From Macrostomum hystrix (taxonomy: Eukaryota > Platyhelminthes > Macrostomidae), in NCBI GenBank assembly GCA_950097015.1, contig CATNEN010000029.1, forward strand, positions 6,033,501 through 6,097,500: DNA of 64,000 bases. Direction: 5' to 3'. Every line of letters starts with the position of its first letter. The stretch's first letter is position 1. The notes beneath the pieces are model-generated. The model had not been told where the DNA came from and searched no databases. It saw only the letters and a list, made by a program, of their open reading frames with translations. Made by a program: the position numbers and the translations under genes. Shown piece by piece: positions 1-11,264 of this stretch.

Positions 1-183
1 TCACACAGGTGTGTACATCTGACCTGACTTTCTCATCGTCAGGCAGTGTACACTCTCACTGTGCCTTGGAGGTTGGCCCTCAAGAGCGTAAATTGCACGA
101 CAAGCCCCCAAGCCTTCTCTCCACGGCTGCGCCCCAAAGGAATGGGGCCTCGCCGCGGAATCGAGCTCAGGGACCTTGGTGCG
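1..183 (-). mobile_element. SINE family 1, partial copy
   Basis: This is a minus-strand copy of a tRNA-derived SINE seen about ten times in the window. The tRNA-like B-box region (GAGCTCGATTCC, minus strand) and the body with the CACACAGGTGTGTACATCTG segment are present. The copy is cut by the window edge at its 3' side, and its tRNA head ends abruptly near 183. It lies in an intron of the coiled-coil gene to its right, just past the splice donor at 208-213. The family assignment rests on direct comparison with the fuller copies at 28.17 kb and 62.53 kb. Confidence 0.8.
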
Positions 184-213
184 TGTGGTCAAGTTGAACA
201 GTAGCCAACTCAC

Positions 214-595
214 CGCTGTGGCAAGCTGCTGGCACTGCTTCCGCAGTTTCTCCTCGGCCTCCTGCTGCTGCCGCAGCTCCCGCTCCCGCTGTACTCGCCG
301 CTGTCGTTCGTCATCCAACTGGAAGGCCCACCGCGAGCGAACCGCCTCATCTGACGTCGGATCGGTTCCGTCCTCCCAGGTGACTGACTTGCTGCTCCCT
401 CCCGCGTGCGAGGACGATCCGGCGGTGGCGGCAAAGAGCAGCGGCCGCTGGCACCGCACAGGCGGCAGGAAGCGGTGCCTCCTGTGGCAGTGCTCGCACA
501 ATTCGCCGACTTCGCCACCGCTGCCGCCGAAATTGTTTACTTCGTCTGCCTGACGCGGCGAACGTGGAGAAAAAGACGAAGCGGACATTCTCGCG

Positions 596-633
<38 letters not shown>

Positions 634-3258
634 AGCTCGAGGGGACTCAGCGGCAATCGACGAGCCGATGGATCTAGCGCTACGCGGTTGATCGATGGGC
701 ACCTCCGAGTCAGCGTCAGAAGCAGCCGCTGAGCGCTCGTGTTCGGATGAAAACTGCAGGTTTTGGAAGTCCGACAGGTAGGGGGGTGATTTGATTGACT
801 GACCAATCAGAGAGCGAGAGAGATGGGGAGAGCCCTGCCCCTGGTGGAAGAAGACTATCAGGCGTAGCTTGGGACATTAACTCAGCATTGAGTTAACCGG
901 GCATTGTAAGTGGCTTTTTAAACTAAAGTTTCCAATTAAAAATGATTGATGGCCATTTCTTGCTGGAAACGATGGCTGGCTAGCCCTAGTCTCTGAAGAA
1001 TTCAAATAACTCTGAGCAACGATTCAATAAATACAATTTATTGGCCACAGAGCAGTGATACTTAAGCATGAAATGTGAGTTGTTTTTCTCACCGGCAAAG
1101 AAAATTCTTCTTCGAACTGCGTCGACGAATTCTTGAACTCCTTCTCCTCCAAAGCGAGTTCCTCTTCTCCCGCCGTCTCATCCTCTTCGCCTTCTTCATC
1201 ATCATTGTCCGCAGCTTCGTCCGTCTGCTGCTCCTGCCACAGCTGCTCTCCCTCGTGCTGCTCAACCTTGCTATCTCTACTCTCAGGCTCCACTACTGAT
1301 TCCTTGTCAATCTCATTTTCTTCTTCTTGAGCCTCTTCCGCATGTTTTTCCTGCTCGAGACTCTCTTTCAGCTCCTTTTCCTTCTTATCCAGTTCCTTCT
1401 CCTGCTGCTCCCTGAGCTGCTGCTCCTTCTCCTGCTGCTCCCTGAGCTGCTGCTCCTTCTCCTGCTGCTCCCTGAGCTGCTGCTCCTTCTCCTGCTGCTC
1501 CCTGAGCTTCTGCTCCTTCTCCTGCTGCTCCCTGAGCTGCTGCTCCTTCTCCTGCTGCTCCCTGAGCTGCTGCTCCTTCTCCTGCTGCTCCCTGAGCTTC
1601 TGCTCCTTCTCCTGCTGTTCCCTGAGCTTCTGCTCCTTCTCCTGCTGTTCCCTGAGCTGCTGCTCCTTCTCCTGCTGCTCCCTGAGCTTCTGCTCCTTCT
1701 CCTGCTGCTCCCTGAGCTTCTGCTCCTTCTCCTGCTGTTCCCTGAGCTTCTGCTCCCACAATCGCTGCTCTTTCAACCGTTGTTCGTGCAATTGTTGCTC
1801 CCTTTGCTGCTGCTCCCGCTCCTGCTGCTCCCTGAGCTGCTGCTCCTTCCGCTTCTGCTCGTGAAGCTGCTGCTCCCAGAGCTGCTGCTCCCTCAACCTC
1901 TGCTCCTGCAGCTGCTGCTCCCTCTGCTGCTGCTCCCGCTGCTGCTGCTCTCTCAGCTGCTGTTCCTTCTGCAGGCGCTCTTTCAGGTCTAACTCTATCA
2001 GTTGCTGCTCTTTTAGCTGCTGCTCTCTAAGCTGCTTCTCCCTCATCAGCTGCTCCAAGAGCTCCTGCTCTCTCAGCTGCTGCTCACGCAGCTGCTTCTC
2101 CCGGAGCTGGCTGTCCTTCATCTGCTGCTCCCTCAGCTGCCGGTCCCGCAGCTCATCCTCGCGCTGCTTCTGCTCCCTTAGAATCTCGTCTCGCAGCCTC
2201 TGCTCGTTCTCCTGCTGCTCCCTGATCATCTTCTCGCGCAGCTTGCGCTCCTGCTCGATCTCCGCCAGCAGCTCCTGCTCCTTCCTGCGCTGCTCATTCA
2301 GCCGCTCCTGCATCAGCCGCTCATCTCTCTCCTGCTGCTCTCTCTGCTGCTTCTCGATCTGTTGCTGCGTCTTCAGCTTCTGCTCATTCAGCAGCCTCTG
2401 CCGTAGCTCCTTCTCCTTCTCTTCCTGCTCTCTCGTCAGCTGCTCTCTCAGCTGTCTCTCGCGCTCAATTTGCAGCCTCAGTTCCAGCTTCTTCTGCTCC
2501 TGCTCCTTCTGCTCCTGCTCCCTCTGTCGTTGCTCTCTGAGCCGCTGCTCCCTGAGCTGTTCTTCTCTCCGCTCCTCTTCCTCCTTCAGCTTCTTCTCCC
2601 GAAGGATCTGTTCCTGCAGCTCCTTCTCCTTGAGCTCTCGCTCCCTCTGCAGCTTCTCTCTGAGCTGACGCTCGCGCTCCACCTCTTCCATGAGCTCGCG
2701 CTCCTTTCGCTGCCGCTCCTGACGCTCCTTCTCCTGCTGCTCCAACCGTTTCCGCTCCTCAGCGGCGGCCACCTCTCGCTGTCTCTGCAGCAGCTGCTCC
2801 CGTGCCAAAATGCCGCCTGGTTCAGTCTCCAGCCAGCGATCCTCCCACAGGTGGTGCTGCTGAATGTCCCAATCGCTTGGCTGCTGCTGGCACAGGTATT
2901 GCGATGGGGTGCCGCGATGTGCCAGACTGAGCTTCGGTGCGGCCACATGATCCTGCTGTTGTTGCACCAGCAGCTGCTTCTGCTGCCGTTTCAGCTGTAT
3001 CTGCTGCAGCTTCTGCAGGTGATGCTGCAGCTTTTCACCGCTGTCGCCGTCGTCGGTGGTTGAAACAACAGCTGTGGACTCGACGGCTTTTGTGACTGCC
3101 GGACCTGCCGCGGCTGACGAAGTGCCGGAGGCTGCAGCCGCCACGGCGCGCCGCCTCCTACGCAGAAGTTCGTCCGGATCTGGCAGCGGCTTCGGCGGCG
3201 CCGCCTGCTGACGAACAGAAAACACGTCCGACAGGTCGATGGGATCCTGAGCCGTCAT
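214..3258 (-). CDS. Long coiled-coil Q/E/R-rich protein with decapeptide repeats (5' part of gene)
   Basis: Two exons are visible, 3258-1093 and 798-214, with a good donor (CCG|GTGAGA) and acceptor (TTGGTCAG|TCA) in matching phase 0; a further donor (GCG|GTGAGT) at 213 shows that the gene continues off the left edge. I chose the ATG at 3258 ([13 protein letters not shown]) because it follows an AG acceptor-like site and starts the first ordered sequence; the frame is open further upstream. Residues 1 to about 150 are low complexity (Pro, Arg and Ala runs). Then come about 550 residues of almost unbroken coiled coil, including roughly 13 copies of a ten-residue unit ([10 protein letters not shown], with K variants). 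An acidic segment follows, and exon 2 carries a polyglutamine run, a CEHCHRRH motif and VTWEDG before more coiled coil. It resembles trichohyalin-like or CCDC-type cytoskeletal proteins only in composition, so the family is not identified. The intron at 799-1092 holds no repeat. Confidence 0.75.
1385..1760 (-). repeat. 30-bp in-frame coding minisatellite
   Basis: About 13 tandem 30-bp units (plus strand CTGCTGCTCCCTGAGCTGCT and similar) encode the decapeptide REQQEKEQ[QK]L of the coiled-coil protein. The period is a multiple of three, so copy-number change would alter rod length without breaking the frame. Units differ mainly at the Q/K codon. Confidence 0.9.
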
Positions 3259-3429
3259 ATTTTGTGGGCTGTTTTCCCAGCTCTTTACACCCTCTCTAAC
3301 TAAATACTGTTGAAAAATATTCGGCGAGAAGGACCGGTGTCTTGTGTCCCTTCTTATTCTGCCTACTAACTTATAAAAGCTGAACGTGCTAAAGCGGTGC
3401 TGCACTGGCCGCACACACAAGACAAGTGC

Positions 3430-3920
3430 CCCGGTGCGCCCTGTGTGTTTGTGCTTTTTGCTACGAGTGTTCGAGTGGCGAAGTTTCTGTGCCTTTTTTC
3501 ATTTATTCTTTAACATTTTCTCTCGCCCTGCTGTCTGCTGTTTGCCTCACATTCCCTACTCTGTTTCTCTGTCTCTCCGTTTCATGAATTAGCAGTTTAG
3601 CTGCCGATGTGCATAATAACTTTGCTTCCATTCAAATCGAGGAGACAGAGAGAGAAAAAAAATAAAGAAACTGAGAGACAAGACAGCACAACAAAATGGA
3701 GAGTGTGGCGAGTTCATCGATGCTTAGTATGAAACATAGTTTTGCTAATTGCAGTTTAAAACTCTGGCAGTTCACTTGCCAAATAGCAGTGTATGTACAT
3801 AGAAAACTAACACCAGTTTTACATAATTTACCTTCACAGACCACTTTTGCAATGTGCACTACTTAGATTAGTAGTACGATTGTATTTCGAATTGTGTTTT
3901 TAATTGATGAGAAATTTAGT
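3430..3920. other. Intergenic, upstream of the coiled-coil gene
   Basis: No gene, RNA or repeat recognised. It presumably contains the promoter of the minus-strand gene that starts at 3258, but I see no clear core element. Confidence 0.4.
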
Positions 3921-3924
3921 CGGG

Positions 3925-4600
3925 AGAAGGGGTTGGCAATCCACAGATTGGATCGGGAGGAGGGGTTAACAATCCACAGATTGGATCAGGAGGAGGGGTT
4001 GGCAATCCACAGATTGGATCAGGAGAAGGGGTTAACAATCCACAGATTGGATCAGGAGGAGGGGTTGGCAATCCACAGATTGGATCAGGAGAAGGGGTTA
4101 ACAATCCACAGATTGGATCAGGAGGAGGGGTTGGCAATCCACAGATTGGATCAGGAGGAGGGGTTGGCAATCCACAGATTGGATCGGGAGGAGGGGTTGG
4201 CAATCCACAGATTGGATCAGGAGGAGGGGTTGACAATCCACAGATTGGATCGGGGAGAGGGGTTGGCAATCCACAGATTGGATCGGGAGGAGGGGTTGGC
4301 AATCCACAGATTGGATCGGGAGGGGTTGGCAATCCACAGATTAGATCAGGAGGAGGGGTTGACAATCCACAGATTGGATCAGGAGGAGGGGTTGACAATC
4401 CACAGATTGGATCAGGAGGAGGGGTTGGCAATCCACAGATTGGATCAGGAGGAGGGGTTGACAATCCACAGATTGGATCGGGAGGGGTTGGCAATCCACA
4501 GATTGGATCGGGAGGGGTTGGCAATCCACAGATTGGATCGGGAGGGGTTGACAATCCACAGATTGGATCGGGAGGGGTTGACAATCCACAGATTGGATCT
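3925..4600. repeat. Minisatellite, 33/30-bp unit
   Basis: Tandem units around GGTTGGCAATCCACAGATTG; most are 33 bp and the units toward the right end are 30 bp (one GAG codon-sized step less). There are about 21 copies. Open frames exist in several registers only because the period is a multiple of three, so I do not call a gene. Confidence 0.95.
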
Positions 4601-4604
4601 GATA

Positions 4605-5220
4605 CTAAAATAGCAAAGGATGACCACGGAAAATTACAATTAGGATTATCGATTCTTGTCTCGCGCCAGCTATGAATAGGGGGCAGTCAAAGATGGTCTT
4701 AACCCAGCTGTTACTTAACGCGGCCCTATCTGACACAAAATGGATCCCCCCGACCGTCCATTTTCTTGCCTACAGAGAGAAAATCTGAGGCCGCACACAG
4801 GAAGTGTAGAGGAATAAGAGGCCGCTCTCCTTGTCGCTACTCATTATAATCTCTTCATTCCCACTCATCCGGCTCGAATAGTGTGGAACGGATCTTCACC
4901 CCAGAATTATCCCCATCATCATTGTCCGGTTGCTGGCCTCTTCTACTCTCCTGCCTCCGCCTTATCTAGTGTGATGCAGTTGACGCATTAAGGAGATAAT
5001 GCCTGCTAGATGTAGGTAGATAATGAAAGGGCCGAGAAACACCTGGACTTCCTTCCATTCCAAGTTTGATTTCTCTTAAGTTCTAAATTAGACTTCTAAA
5101 TAAAGTACATGGTAGTGCACTTTTATAATCAGAATAATTTTTACGTTCAATGATTAAGTCTAAAAGTATAACTGGTCATTTCCGCGAAGCCATTTAAACT
5201 ATCTACAACACAGGTCATAG
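4605..5220. other. Intergenic, nothing recognised
   Basis: Unique sequence between two arrays, without an open frame of note, RNA gene or transposon that I can identify. Confidence 0.4.
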
Positions 5221-5224
5221 AGAC

Positions 5225-5935
5225 TGGTCCCTGCCCCAGGTCGTAGAGACTGCACCCTGCCCCAGGTCATAGAGACTGGTCCCTGCCCCAGGTCATAGAG
5301 ACTGGTCCCTACTCCAGGTCATAGAGTCTGGTCCCTACTCCAGGTCATAGAGTCTGGTCCCTACTCCAGGTCATAGAGTCTGGTCCCTACTCCAGGTCAT
5401 AGAGTCTGGTCCCTACTCCAGGTCATAGAGTCTGGTCCCTACTCCAGGTCATAGAGTCTGGTCCCTACTCCAGGTCATAGAGTCTGGTCCCTACTCCAGG
5501 TCATAGAGTCTGGTCCCTACTCCAGGTCATAGAGTCTGGTCCCTACTCCAGGTCATAGAGTCTGGTCCCTACTCCAGGTCATAGAGTCTGGTCCCTACTC
5601 CAGGTCATAGAGTCTGGTCCCTACTCCAGGTCATAGAGTCTGGTCCCTGCCCCAGGTCATAGAGTCTGGTCCCTACTCCAGGTCATAGAGTCTGGTCCCT
5701 ACTCCAGGTCATAGAGTCTGGTCCCTACTCCAGGTCATAGAGTCTGGTCCCTACTCCAGGTCATAGAGTCTGGTCCCTGCCCCAGGTCATAGAGTCTGGT
5801 CCCTGCCCCAGGTCATAGAGACTGGTCCCTACTCCAGGTCATAGAGTCTGGTCCCTACTCCAGGTCATAGAGTCTGGTCCCTACTCCAGGTCATAGAGTC
5901 TCGACCCTGCCCCAGGTCATTGAGAATGGTTCAGG
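5225..5935. repeat. Minisatellite, 26-bp unit with AGGTCA
   Basis: About 27 tandem copies of a 26-bp unit (AGGTCATAGAGTCTGGTCCC followed by TACTCC or TGCCCC). Each unit carries AGGTCA, the nuclear-receptor half-site consensus. The outer copies are more diverged (GAGACTGG in place of GAGTCTGG), as is usual when the middle of an array is homogenised. Confidence 0.95.
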
Positions 5936-5939
5936 TCAT

Positions 5940-6530
5940 AGAGAATAGAGAATGGTCATATAGACGCTGTCCACCAATGTAAGTTAAACTTTTCCTGTAC
6001 TGAAAGAATCAAATAAGTTTTTGAGTCTTCAAGGTTGCGCCACTTTCCTGTTTCCTGTTTACAAGCTCATAAAAAATATGGCTTGGAATCTAGATTAAAT
6101 CCTAGCTTCTCACTCCATGCTGCTCTGTACTCTCCACCGGCTCATGCCGCACTCACTAGGCAAATTTTTCTTCCTCATCTCCACACTGTAGTTTTTTTGA
6201 GTTCATCCCGAGAGACCGCGCCAACATCTCTACTGCGGGAGCAGACAGTGAAATCGATTTTTTAAGTAAAATTGCCAATTTTCCTAAACGAATGAACTGT
6301 AGTGAGATGTCCCCGCCAATCCTAATTTCACTAGTCTAGAATTTTTCCCCATGAAGAGAAACTCGGCAATTAAGCAGAAATATCTTAGGAGCTGTTGATT
6401 GCTGAAATAGGTAGCTTATATCTACCGATTAATTCAGACATTTTCTACGAACTTATTAACTAATTAACTCAATTTGAGTCATTGAAACTGGTCATGGGAG
6501 GCAGTTGAAACTGGTCATTGAAGCTACCAA
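5940..6530. other. Spacer between two AGGTCA arrays
   Basis: No gene recognised. The last 100 bases contain degenerate GGTCAT-bearing units that lead into the next array. Confidence 0.4.
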
Positions 6531-6534
6531 GCTA

Positions 6535-8185
6535 CCAAGTTACCCAGGTCATTGAAGCTGCCCAGGTCATTGAAGCTACCCAGGTCATCATTGTAGGCTA
6601 TCCAGGTCATTAAAGCTTCACATGTCATTGTAGGCTATCCAGGTCATTAAAGCTTCACAGGTCATTGTAGGCTATGCAGGTCATTGAAGCTTCACAGGTC
6701 ATTGAAGCTACACAGGTCATTGTAGGCTATCCAGGTCATTGAAGCTACCCAGGTCATTGTAGGCTATCCAGGTCATTGAAGCTACCCAGGTCATTGTAGG
6801 CTATCCAGGTCATTGACGCTACACAGGTCATTGAAGCTACCCAGGTCATTGAAGCTACACTGGTCATTGAAGCTACACAGGTCATTGACGCTACACAGGT
6901 CATTGAAGCTACCCAGGGCATTGAAGCTACACTGGTCATTGAAGCTACACAGGTCATTGACGCTACACAGGTCATTGAAGCTACCCAGGTCATTGAAGCT
7001 ACACAGGTCATTGAAGCAACACAGGTCATTGAAGCTACACAGGTCATTGAAGCTACCCAGGTCATTGAAGCTACACAGGTCATTGAAGCTGCCCAGGTCA
7101 TTGAAGCTACACACGTCATTGAAGCTGCCCAGGTCATTGAAGCTACCCAGGTCATTGAAGCTGCCCAGGTCATTGAAGCTACCCAGGTCATTGAAGCTAC
7201 ACAGGTCATTGAAGCTACACAGGTCATTGAAGCTACACAGGTCATTGAAGCTACACAGGTCATTGAAGCTACACAGGTCATTGAAGCTACACTGGTCATT
7301 GAAGCTACACAGGTCATTGACGCTACACAGGTCATTGAAGCTACCCAGGGCATTGAAGCTACACTGGTCATTGAAGCTACACAGGTCATTGACGCTACAC
7401 AGGTCATTGAAGCTACCCAGGTCATTGAAGCTACACAGGTCATTGAAGCAACACAGGTCATTGAAGCTACACAGGTCATTGAAGCTACCCAGGTCATTGA
7501 AGCTACACAGGTCATTGAAGCTGCCCAGGTCATTGAAGCTACACACGTCATTGAAGCTGCCCAGGTCATTGAAGCTACCCAGGTCATTGAAGCTGCCCAG
7601 GTCATTGAAGCTACCCAGGTCATTGAAGCTACACAGGTCATTGAAGCTACACAGGTCATTGAAGCTACCCAGGTCATTGAAGCTACACAGGTCATTGAAG
7701 CTGCCCAGGTCATTGAAGCTACACACGTCATTGAAGCTGCCCAGGTCATTGAAGCTACCCAGGTCATTGAAGCTGACCAGGTCATTGAAGCTACCCAGGT
7801 CATTGAAGCTACACAGGTCATTGAAGCTACACAGGTCATTGAAGCTACCCAGGTCATTGAAGCTACACAGGTCATTGAAGCTGCCCAGGTCATTGAAGCT
7901 ACACACGTCATTGAAGCTGCCCAGGTCATTGAAGCTACCCAGGTCATTGAAGCTGCCCAGGTCATTGAAGCTACCCAGGTCATTGAAGCTACCCAGGTCA
8001 TTGAAGCTACACAGGTCATTGAAGCTACACAGGTCATTGAAGCTACACATGTCATTGAAGCTACACAGGTCATTGAAGCTACACAGGTCATTGAAGCTAC
8101 ACAGGTCATTGAAGCTACACAGTTCATTGAAGCTACACAGGTCATTGAAGCTGCCCAGGTCATTGTAGGCTATCCAGGTCACTAC
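6535..8185. repeat. Minisatellite, 18-bp unit with AGGTCA
   Basis: Roughly 90 tandem 18-bp units, CAGGTCATTGAAGCTACA, with variants at the last positions (CTACCC, CTGCCC) and a few units with TGGTCA or CGTCAT. A higher-order pattern recurs: the block around 6920-7300 is repeated around 7320-7640 with the same order of variants. It is open in three frames because 18 is a multiple of three, and I do not regard it as coding. Confidence 0.97.
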
Positions 8186-8189
8186 CAAA

Positions 8190-8635
8190 GACTCAGTTGT
8201 TAATTTATCAGCGATGGTCGCATGTATAGTTGCATGCCTCATTAGGAAAATGTTTAAGTGCCTGGGTATTGCCAGGAGGCAATCCTCTATCTTGAATAAG
8301 CCTATTATATTTTAAACCAAACCAAAGCTGAATATTTTCTGAACAAAAGACAAGATACCAGCAGTCAATTGTATCTTTTTTATCTGAATTTTTTTGCAAA
8401 AAAAACTAGATGCAGTTTTAGACATCCAACGAAATTTCTAAGCAAAATCTAAGGTAGTTATCAGCAAATATGACGGTAGAGCCTTTTGCATTAGTGTTGG
8501 GAGCAACTGGATATTAACAAAGCTATTACAGTCTAGAATTGTTTATACTGTGCCAACAGAGCTTTGTCATTTTTCCACTAAAGTTTTTAGTCCTTATAAG
8601 ACGTTGCAAAATATCAATATATTTACTTCCGGTTT
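8190..8635. other. Intergenic, nothing recognised
   Basis: AT-rich unique sequence with no supported feature. Confidence 0.4.
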
Positions 8636-8639
8636 GGAA

Positions 8640-8850
8640 CTTCCGGCGGTTTGGAAACCTTCCTGTTTAAAAACCTTCCGGTTTGGAAGCCTTCCGGTTT
8701 GGAAACCTTCCGGTTTGGATCTTCCGGAGGTTTGGAAACCTTCCAGTCTGGAAACCTTCCAGTTTGCAAACCTTCCGGTTTGGAAGCCTTCCGGTTTGGA
8801 AACCTTCCCGTTTGCAAACCTCCCGGTTTGGAAACCTTCCTGGTTGGTCT
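8640..8850. repeat. Minisatellite, 16-bp unit
   Basis: About 13 degenerate copies of CCTTCCGGTTTGGAAA (16 bp). Variants replace GGAAA by GAAGC or GCAAA. It ends about 20 bases from the stop codon of the minus-strand exon at 8867. Confidence 0.9.
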
Positions 8851-8866
8851 ACTGACAGTGAACGTT

Positions 8867-8983
8867 TCAGCTGAAGCCTATCGGACTCGGACAGCCGAGC
8901 AGCCGCCTGGGAGTGCTGCGCTCTCGCTCGCTGCTCGCACGTCGCCTCACAGGCCTCTGGTGCTGCTGCTGTATCGGCAACTG

Positions 8984-9020
<37 letters not shown>

Positions 9021-9542
9021 GACAGCATTTGTAATTGGCGACGCTGCGGAGCCCGAAGGCTGCAGGCACGCCTGGTATGCCGCGCAAACAGACTAGCTGC
9101 CTCCTTGGAGGAAGATGGCGACTTCGCCGATGCTGTCAACGACTTCGGCGACGCAGTTGACGTCGCTGACTGCGACGCAGCGTCGACGCCGTATGTAGCG
9201 AGCAGGCGACGAACGTCTTCCGGCGGAGCCCCGATGAAAATGTCCGGCATCGCGTTGCGCCGACCGCGGCGACCTACGCTCGCAAGATCGCCGGCGCCAC
9301 CGCTGCAGACGCCAAAGTTGTCACCCTCAGCAGCCTGCTGGTGCCGTCGCTCCCTGACAGTGCGGCAACGCCGAAGGCCAAGAGCGGCAGCCGAGGTGGC
9401 GGCTGCAGCTGCCGCAGTCAACCCGCCCCATAGGCGGACGCTGCCGACGCGGCGAGGCCCGGCGCGATCGGACGGCGCTCCGAAGACGTCTTCGTAGATG
9501 TCGTCGTCGCAGGCAGCGGAGGCTGTAGCTCCGCCTTTGTCG
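8867..9542 (-). CDS. Probable 3' exon of an unidentified protein with a polyglutamine tract
   Basis: The minus-strand frame is open from an acceptor-like site at 9543 (pyrimidine-rich stretch ending AACGCAG) to a stop at 8867, about 224 residues. It has ordered segments that do not look like chance: DDDIYEDVFGAPSD near the start and PDIFIGAPPEDVRRLLATYG in the middle, both of the form DI(Y/F)..GAP. After that come Ser/Ala-rich sequence, a run of about 13 Gln (plus-strand CTG repeats near 8985-9020) and a basic tail RRRASSERERSTPRR. There is no in-frame ATG in a good place at its start, so at least one upstream exon is expected between here and 11.9 kb; I could not find it. Family not recognised. 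A chance GC-rich open frame is the main alternative. Confidence 0.45.
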
Positions 9543-9599
9543 CTGCGTTGGGGGGCGATGGCGGGACGAGTACACTAGTTAGGTCACGTGATTTTTTGG

Positions 9600-10480
9600 T
9601 ATCTGGGAAAGTGTCTATTTTTAGGCCCATTTTCTGAAACCTTAAAAATGAGAATCAAAGTTTTTAATGCATGAACTCAACAGTTGCCCGAACGCTAAAA
9701 AATCCTTTGCAAACCTCTGGCTCGGATCGCTGTTGCTGCTCTGGGTTCGAATCTTTTCCCACGGCTTCCGACGCTGTGGCTGCGGCTCCTCTGTCGACGA
9801 TTGCTGCATCCTTGGGCAGGCTCTGCGGCTCGAGCTTGTGGATGGAATCGAGGCCTCTTTAACCCGAGGCTATTGAGGCCTTTAATCCTTTCAGCACTCA
9901 GTCGCCCTGAGCCAATCATGTACTCCGGCCTTTTTTCATAGGGATCTCTCAGCTCCCTCTTCGCTCACCTAGCAGAGCCTCGCCTGGGATTTTTCAACGC
10001 ACACCCCACTCCACTCCCAAGCCCGAATTCAAGCCGCCCAGACCGCCCGTAGGTGATTCTGTCGAGGCACGCGAAGCAATCAACCGATAGATGCGGCCTG
10101 AGAGGTGAGAGAAATTTGAGCAGACTGACTGGGAAAGATAGATTTTTAAAAAAGGCGCGGCTAGATTAAAGAGCAAAGTCAAGGCTGTTCTTAAAAGCCC
10201 GACGACCGATCGCGCCAAGACTCATCTGGGCTGGCTAAAAATTTCTTTCAAGAGAGCGGCGTCCTATTCAAAAGCCCAGACGGGAAGACTTCTTTGGCTT
10301 AGAGTTCGCTCGCCATGAGTGCGAGAACTGCGGCCTCTCTCCCTCTTTGCCTTTTCTGATCGCGCTTGCCTGGAACTCGATTTAATAGGCGAAAGCAGCT
10401 GTTTCAGTCCATGGACTGTTGTGGGGGCGTTAGATCCACCTGAATTTCTACACCTGCTACAAATGCTGGAAGCCATTCTA
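9600..10480. other. Intergenic, possible old repeat sequence
   Basis: No coding region supported. The stretch 10250-10480 may be the body of the tRNA-like element to its right; it contains CAGTCCATGGACTG, also found in the SINE at 34.0 kb. Confidence 0.35.
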
Positions 10481-10484
10481 GAAC

Positions 10485-10556
10485 AGATGCAACTAGCAAG
10501 GATTCGAACTCAAGACTCTCGACTAAAAACCTAAATCTCAAACAACCGCGCTACAA
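10485..10556 (-). mobile_element. tRNA-like SINE head
   Basis: The minus strand reads GTAGCGCGGTTGTTTGAG as an A-box-like segment and GAGTTCGAATCC as a near-perfect B box 35-40 bases later. The arms do not fold into a full cloverleaf with a clean anticodon loop, so this looks like the tRNA-derived head of a SINE rather than a functional tRNA. The element probably extends leftward to about 10250. Confidence 0.5.
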
Positions 10557-10559
10557 CAT

Positions 10560-10985
10560 CCCGACATCGAACAATTCTCTATCACAAGAGCTGCTTTCGG
10601 CGTCACCTAGTAAGGGAGCTTCTAAAAGTGCACGATCAGCTAGCAGCAGGAGCGCGGGTCATTGTCAGAATCCAGGCCCCACACAATTCACCCATCTGTC
10701 ATGACCGGGTTTCCAAGCTTTCAGGTCCGAAAAATTTGCTCTGATCTCAAAGCGACTAATACTAAGGAGAAGTAATTAATTTCTTTCTGGCACTGAGATT
10801 AACGCGGACAAGAACAGACCATGTGCAGTGGACCGATCAGCGCGACTTGTGCAGAAAGAAATGGCAAATTGCTCGATAGCGAAGGATGGGGCTACCTCGC
10901 CAGATTTCCGACTTCCTGTACTCGAAAAAAATTCCAGTCCAAGCATCCGCTGAGAAGACCCTGGGACAGGGGCCTCCCAAACACA
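10560..10985. other. Intergenic, nothing recognised
   Basis: No supported gene or repeat. Confidence 0.35.
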
Positions 10986-10990
10986 AGTCC

Positions 10991-11261
10991 TAAATAATAA
11001 TAATGACACAAGGGCTGCGGGCAATGCCACATTGTTTGGTGAAACTGGACCCGCTGCCAGCAATTCTGCCCTTTTCTCTGACTCCTGAGCACACACGCAC
11101 ACAGGGGTGTGTACATCTGCCCTGACGTTCTCATTATAAGGCAGTGTACACTCTCACTGTGCCTTGGAGTTTGGCTCTCAATGGCATCAATTTCAGGACA
11201 AGCCCCAAATGAATGTGGCCTCGCCGCGGAATCGAGCTCAGGGACCTTGGTGCGAGAGGCC
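10991..11261 (-). mobile_element. SINE family 1, head-truncated copy
   Basis: Minus-strand copy. It has the A/T-rich TAATAATAATA tail at the left, the GTGTACACTGCC body segment and the B box GAGCTCGATTCC near 11229-11240. The tRNA head stops at GCCTCTCGCACC (minus), so the A box is missing. There is a deletion of about 30 bases relative to the 28.2 kb copy in the part after the B box. Confidence 0.8.
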
Positions 11262-11264
11262 GCT

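Noticed and set aside
1327-1992. Plus-strand Leu-rich frame over the coiled-coil gene
   Set aside because: Antisense shadow of the Q/E/R decapeptide repeat; the minus frame has splice sites and ordered flanks.
3894-4613. Frames through the 33-bp array
   Set aside because: Same periodicity effect, with no non-repeat coding flanks or splice context.
5225-8185. CRISPR array
   Set aside because: Units are directly adjacent with no unique spacers and the host is an animal.
6754-8242. Long open frames on both strands through the 18-bp array (more than 450 codons)
   Set aside because: The period is a multiple of three, so any stop-free register stays open; three frames are equally long and each just repeats the unit.
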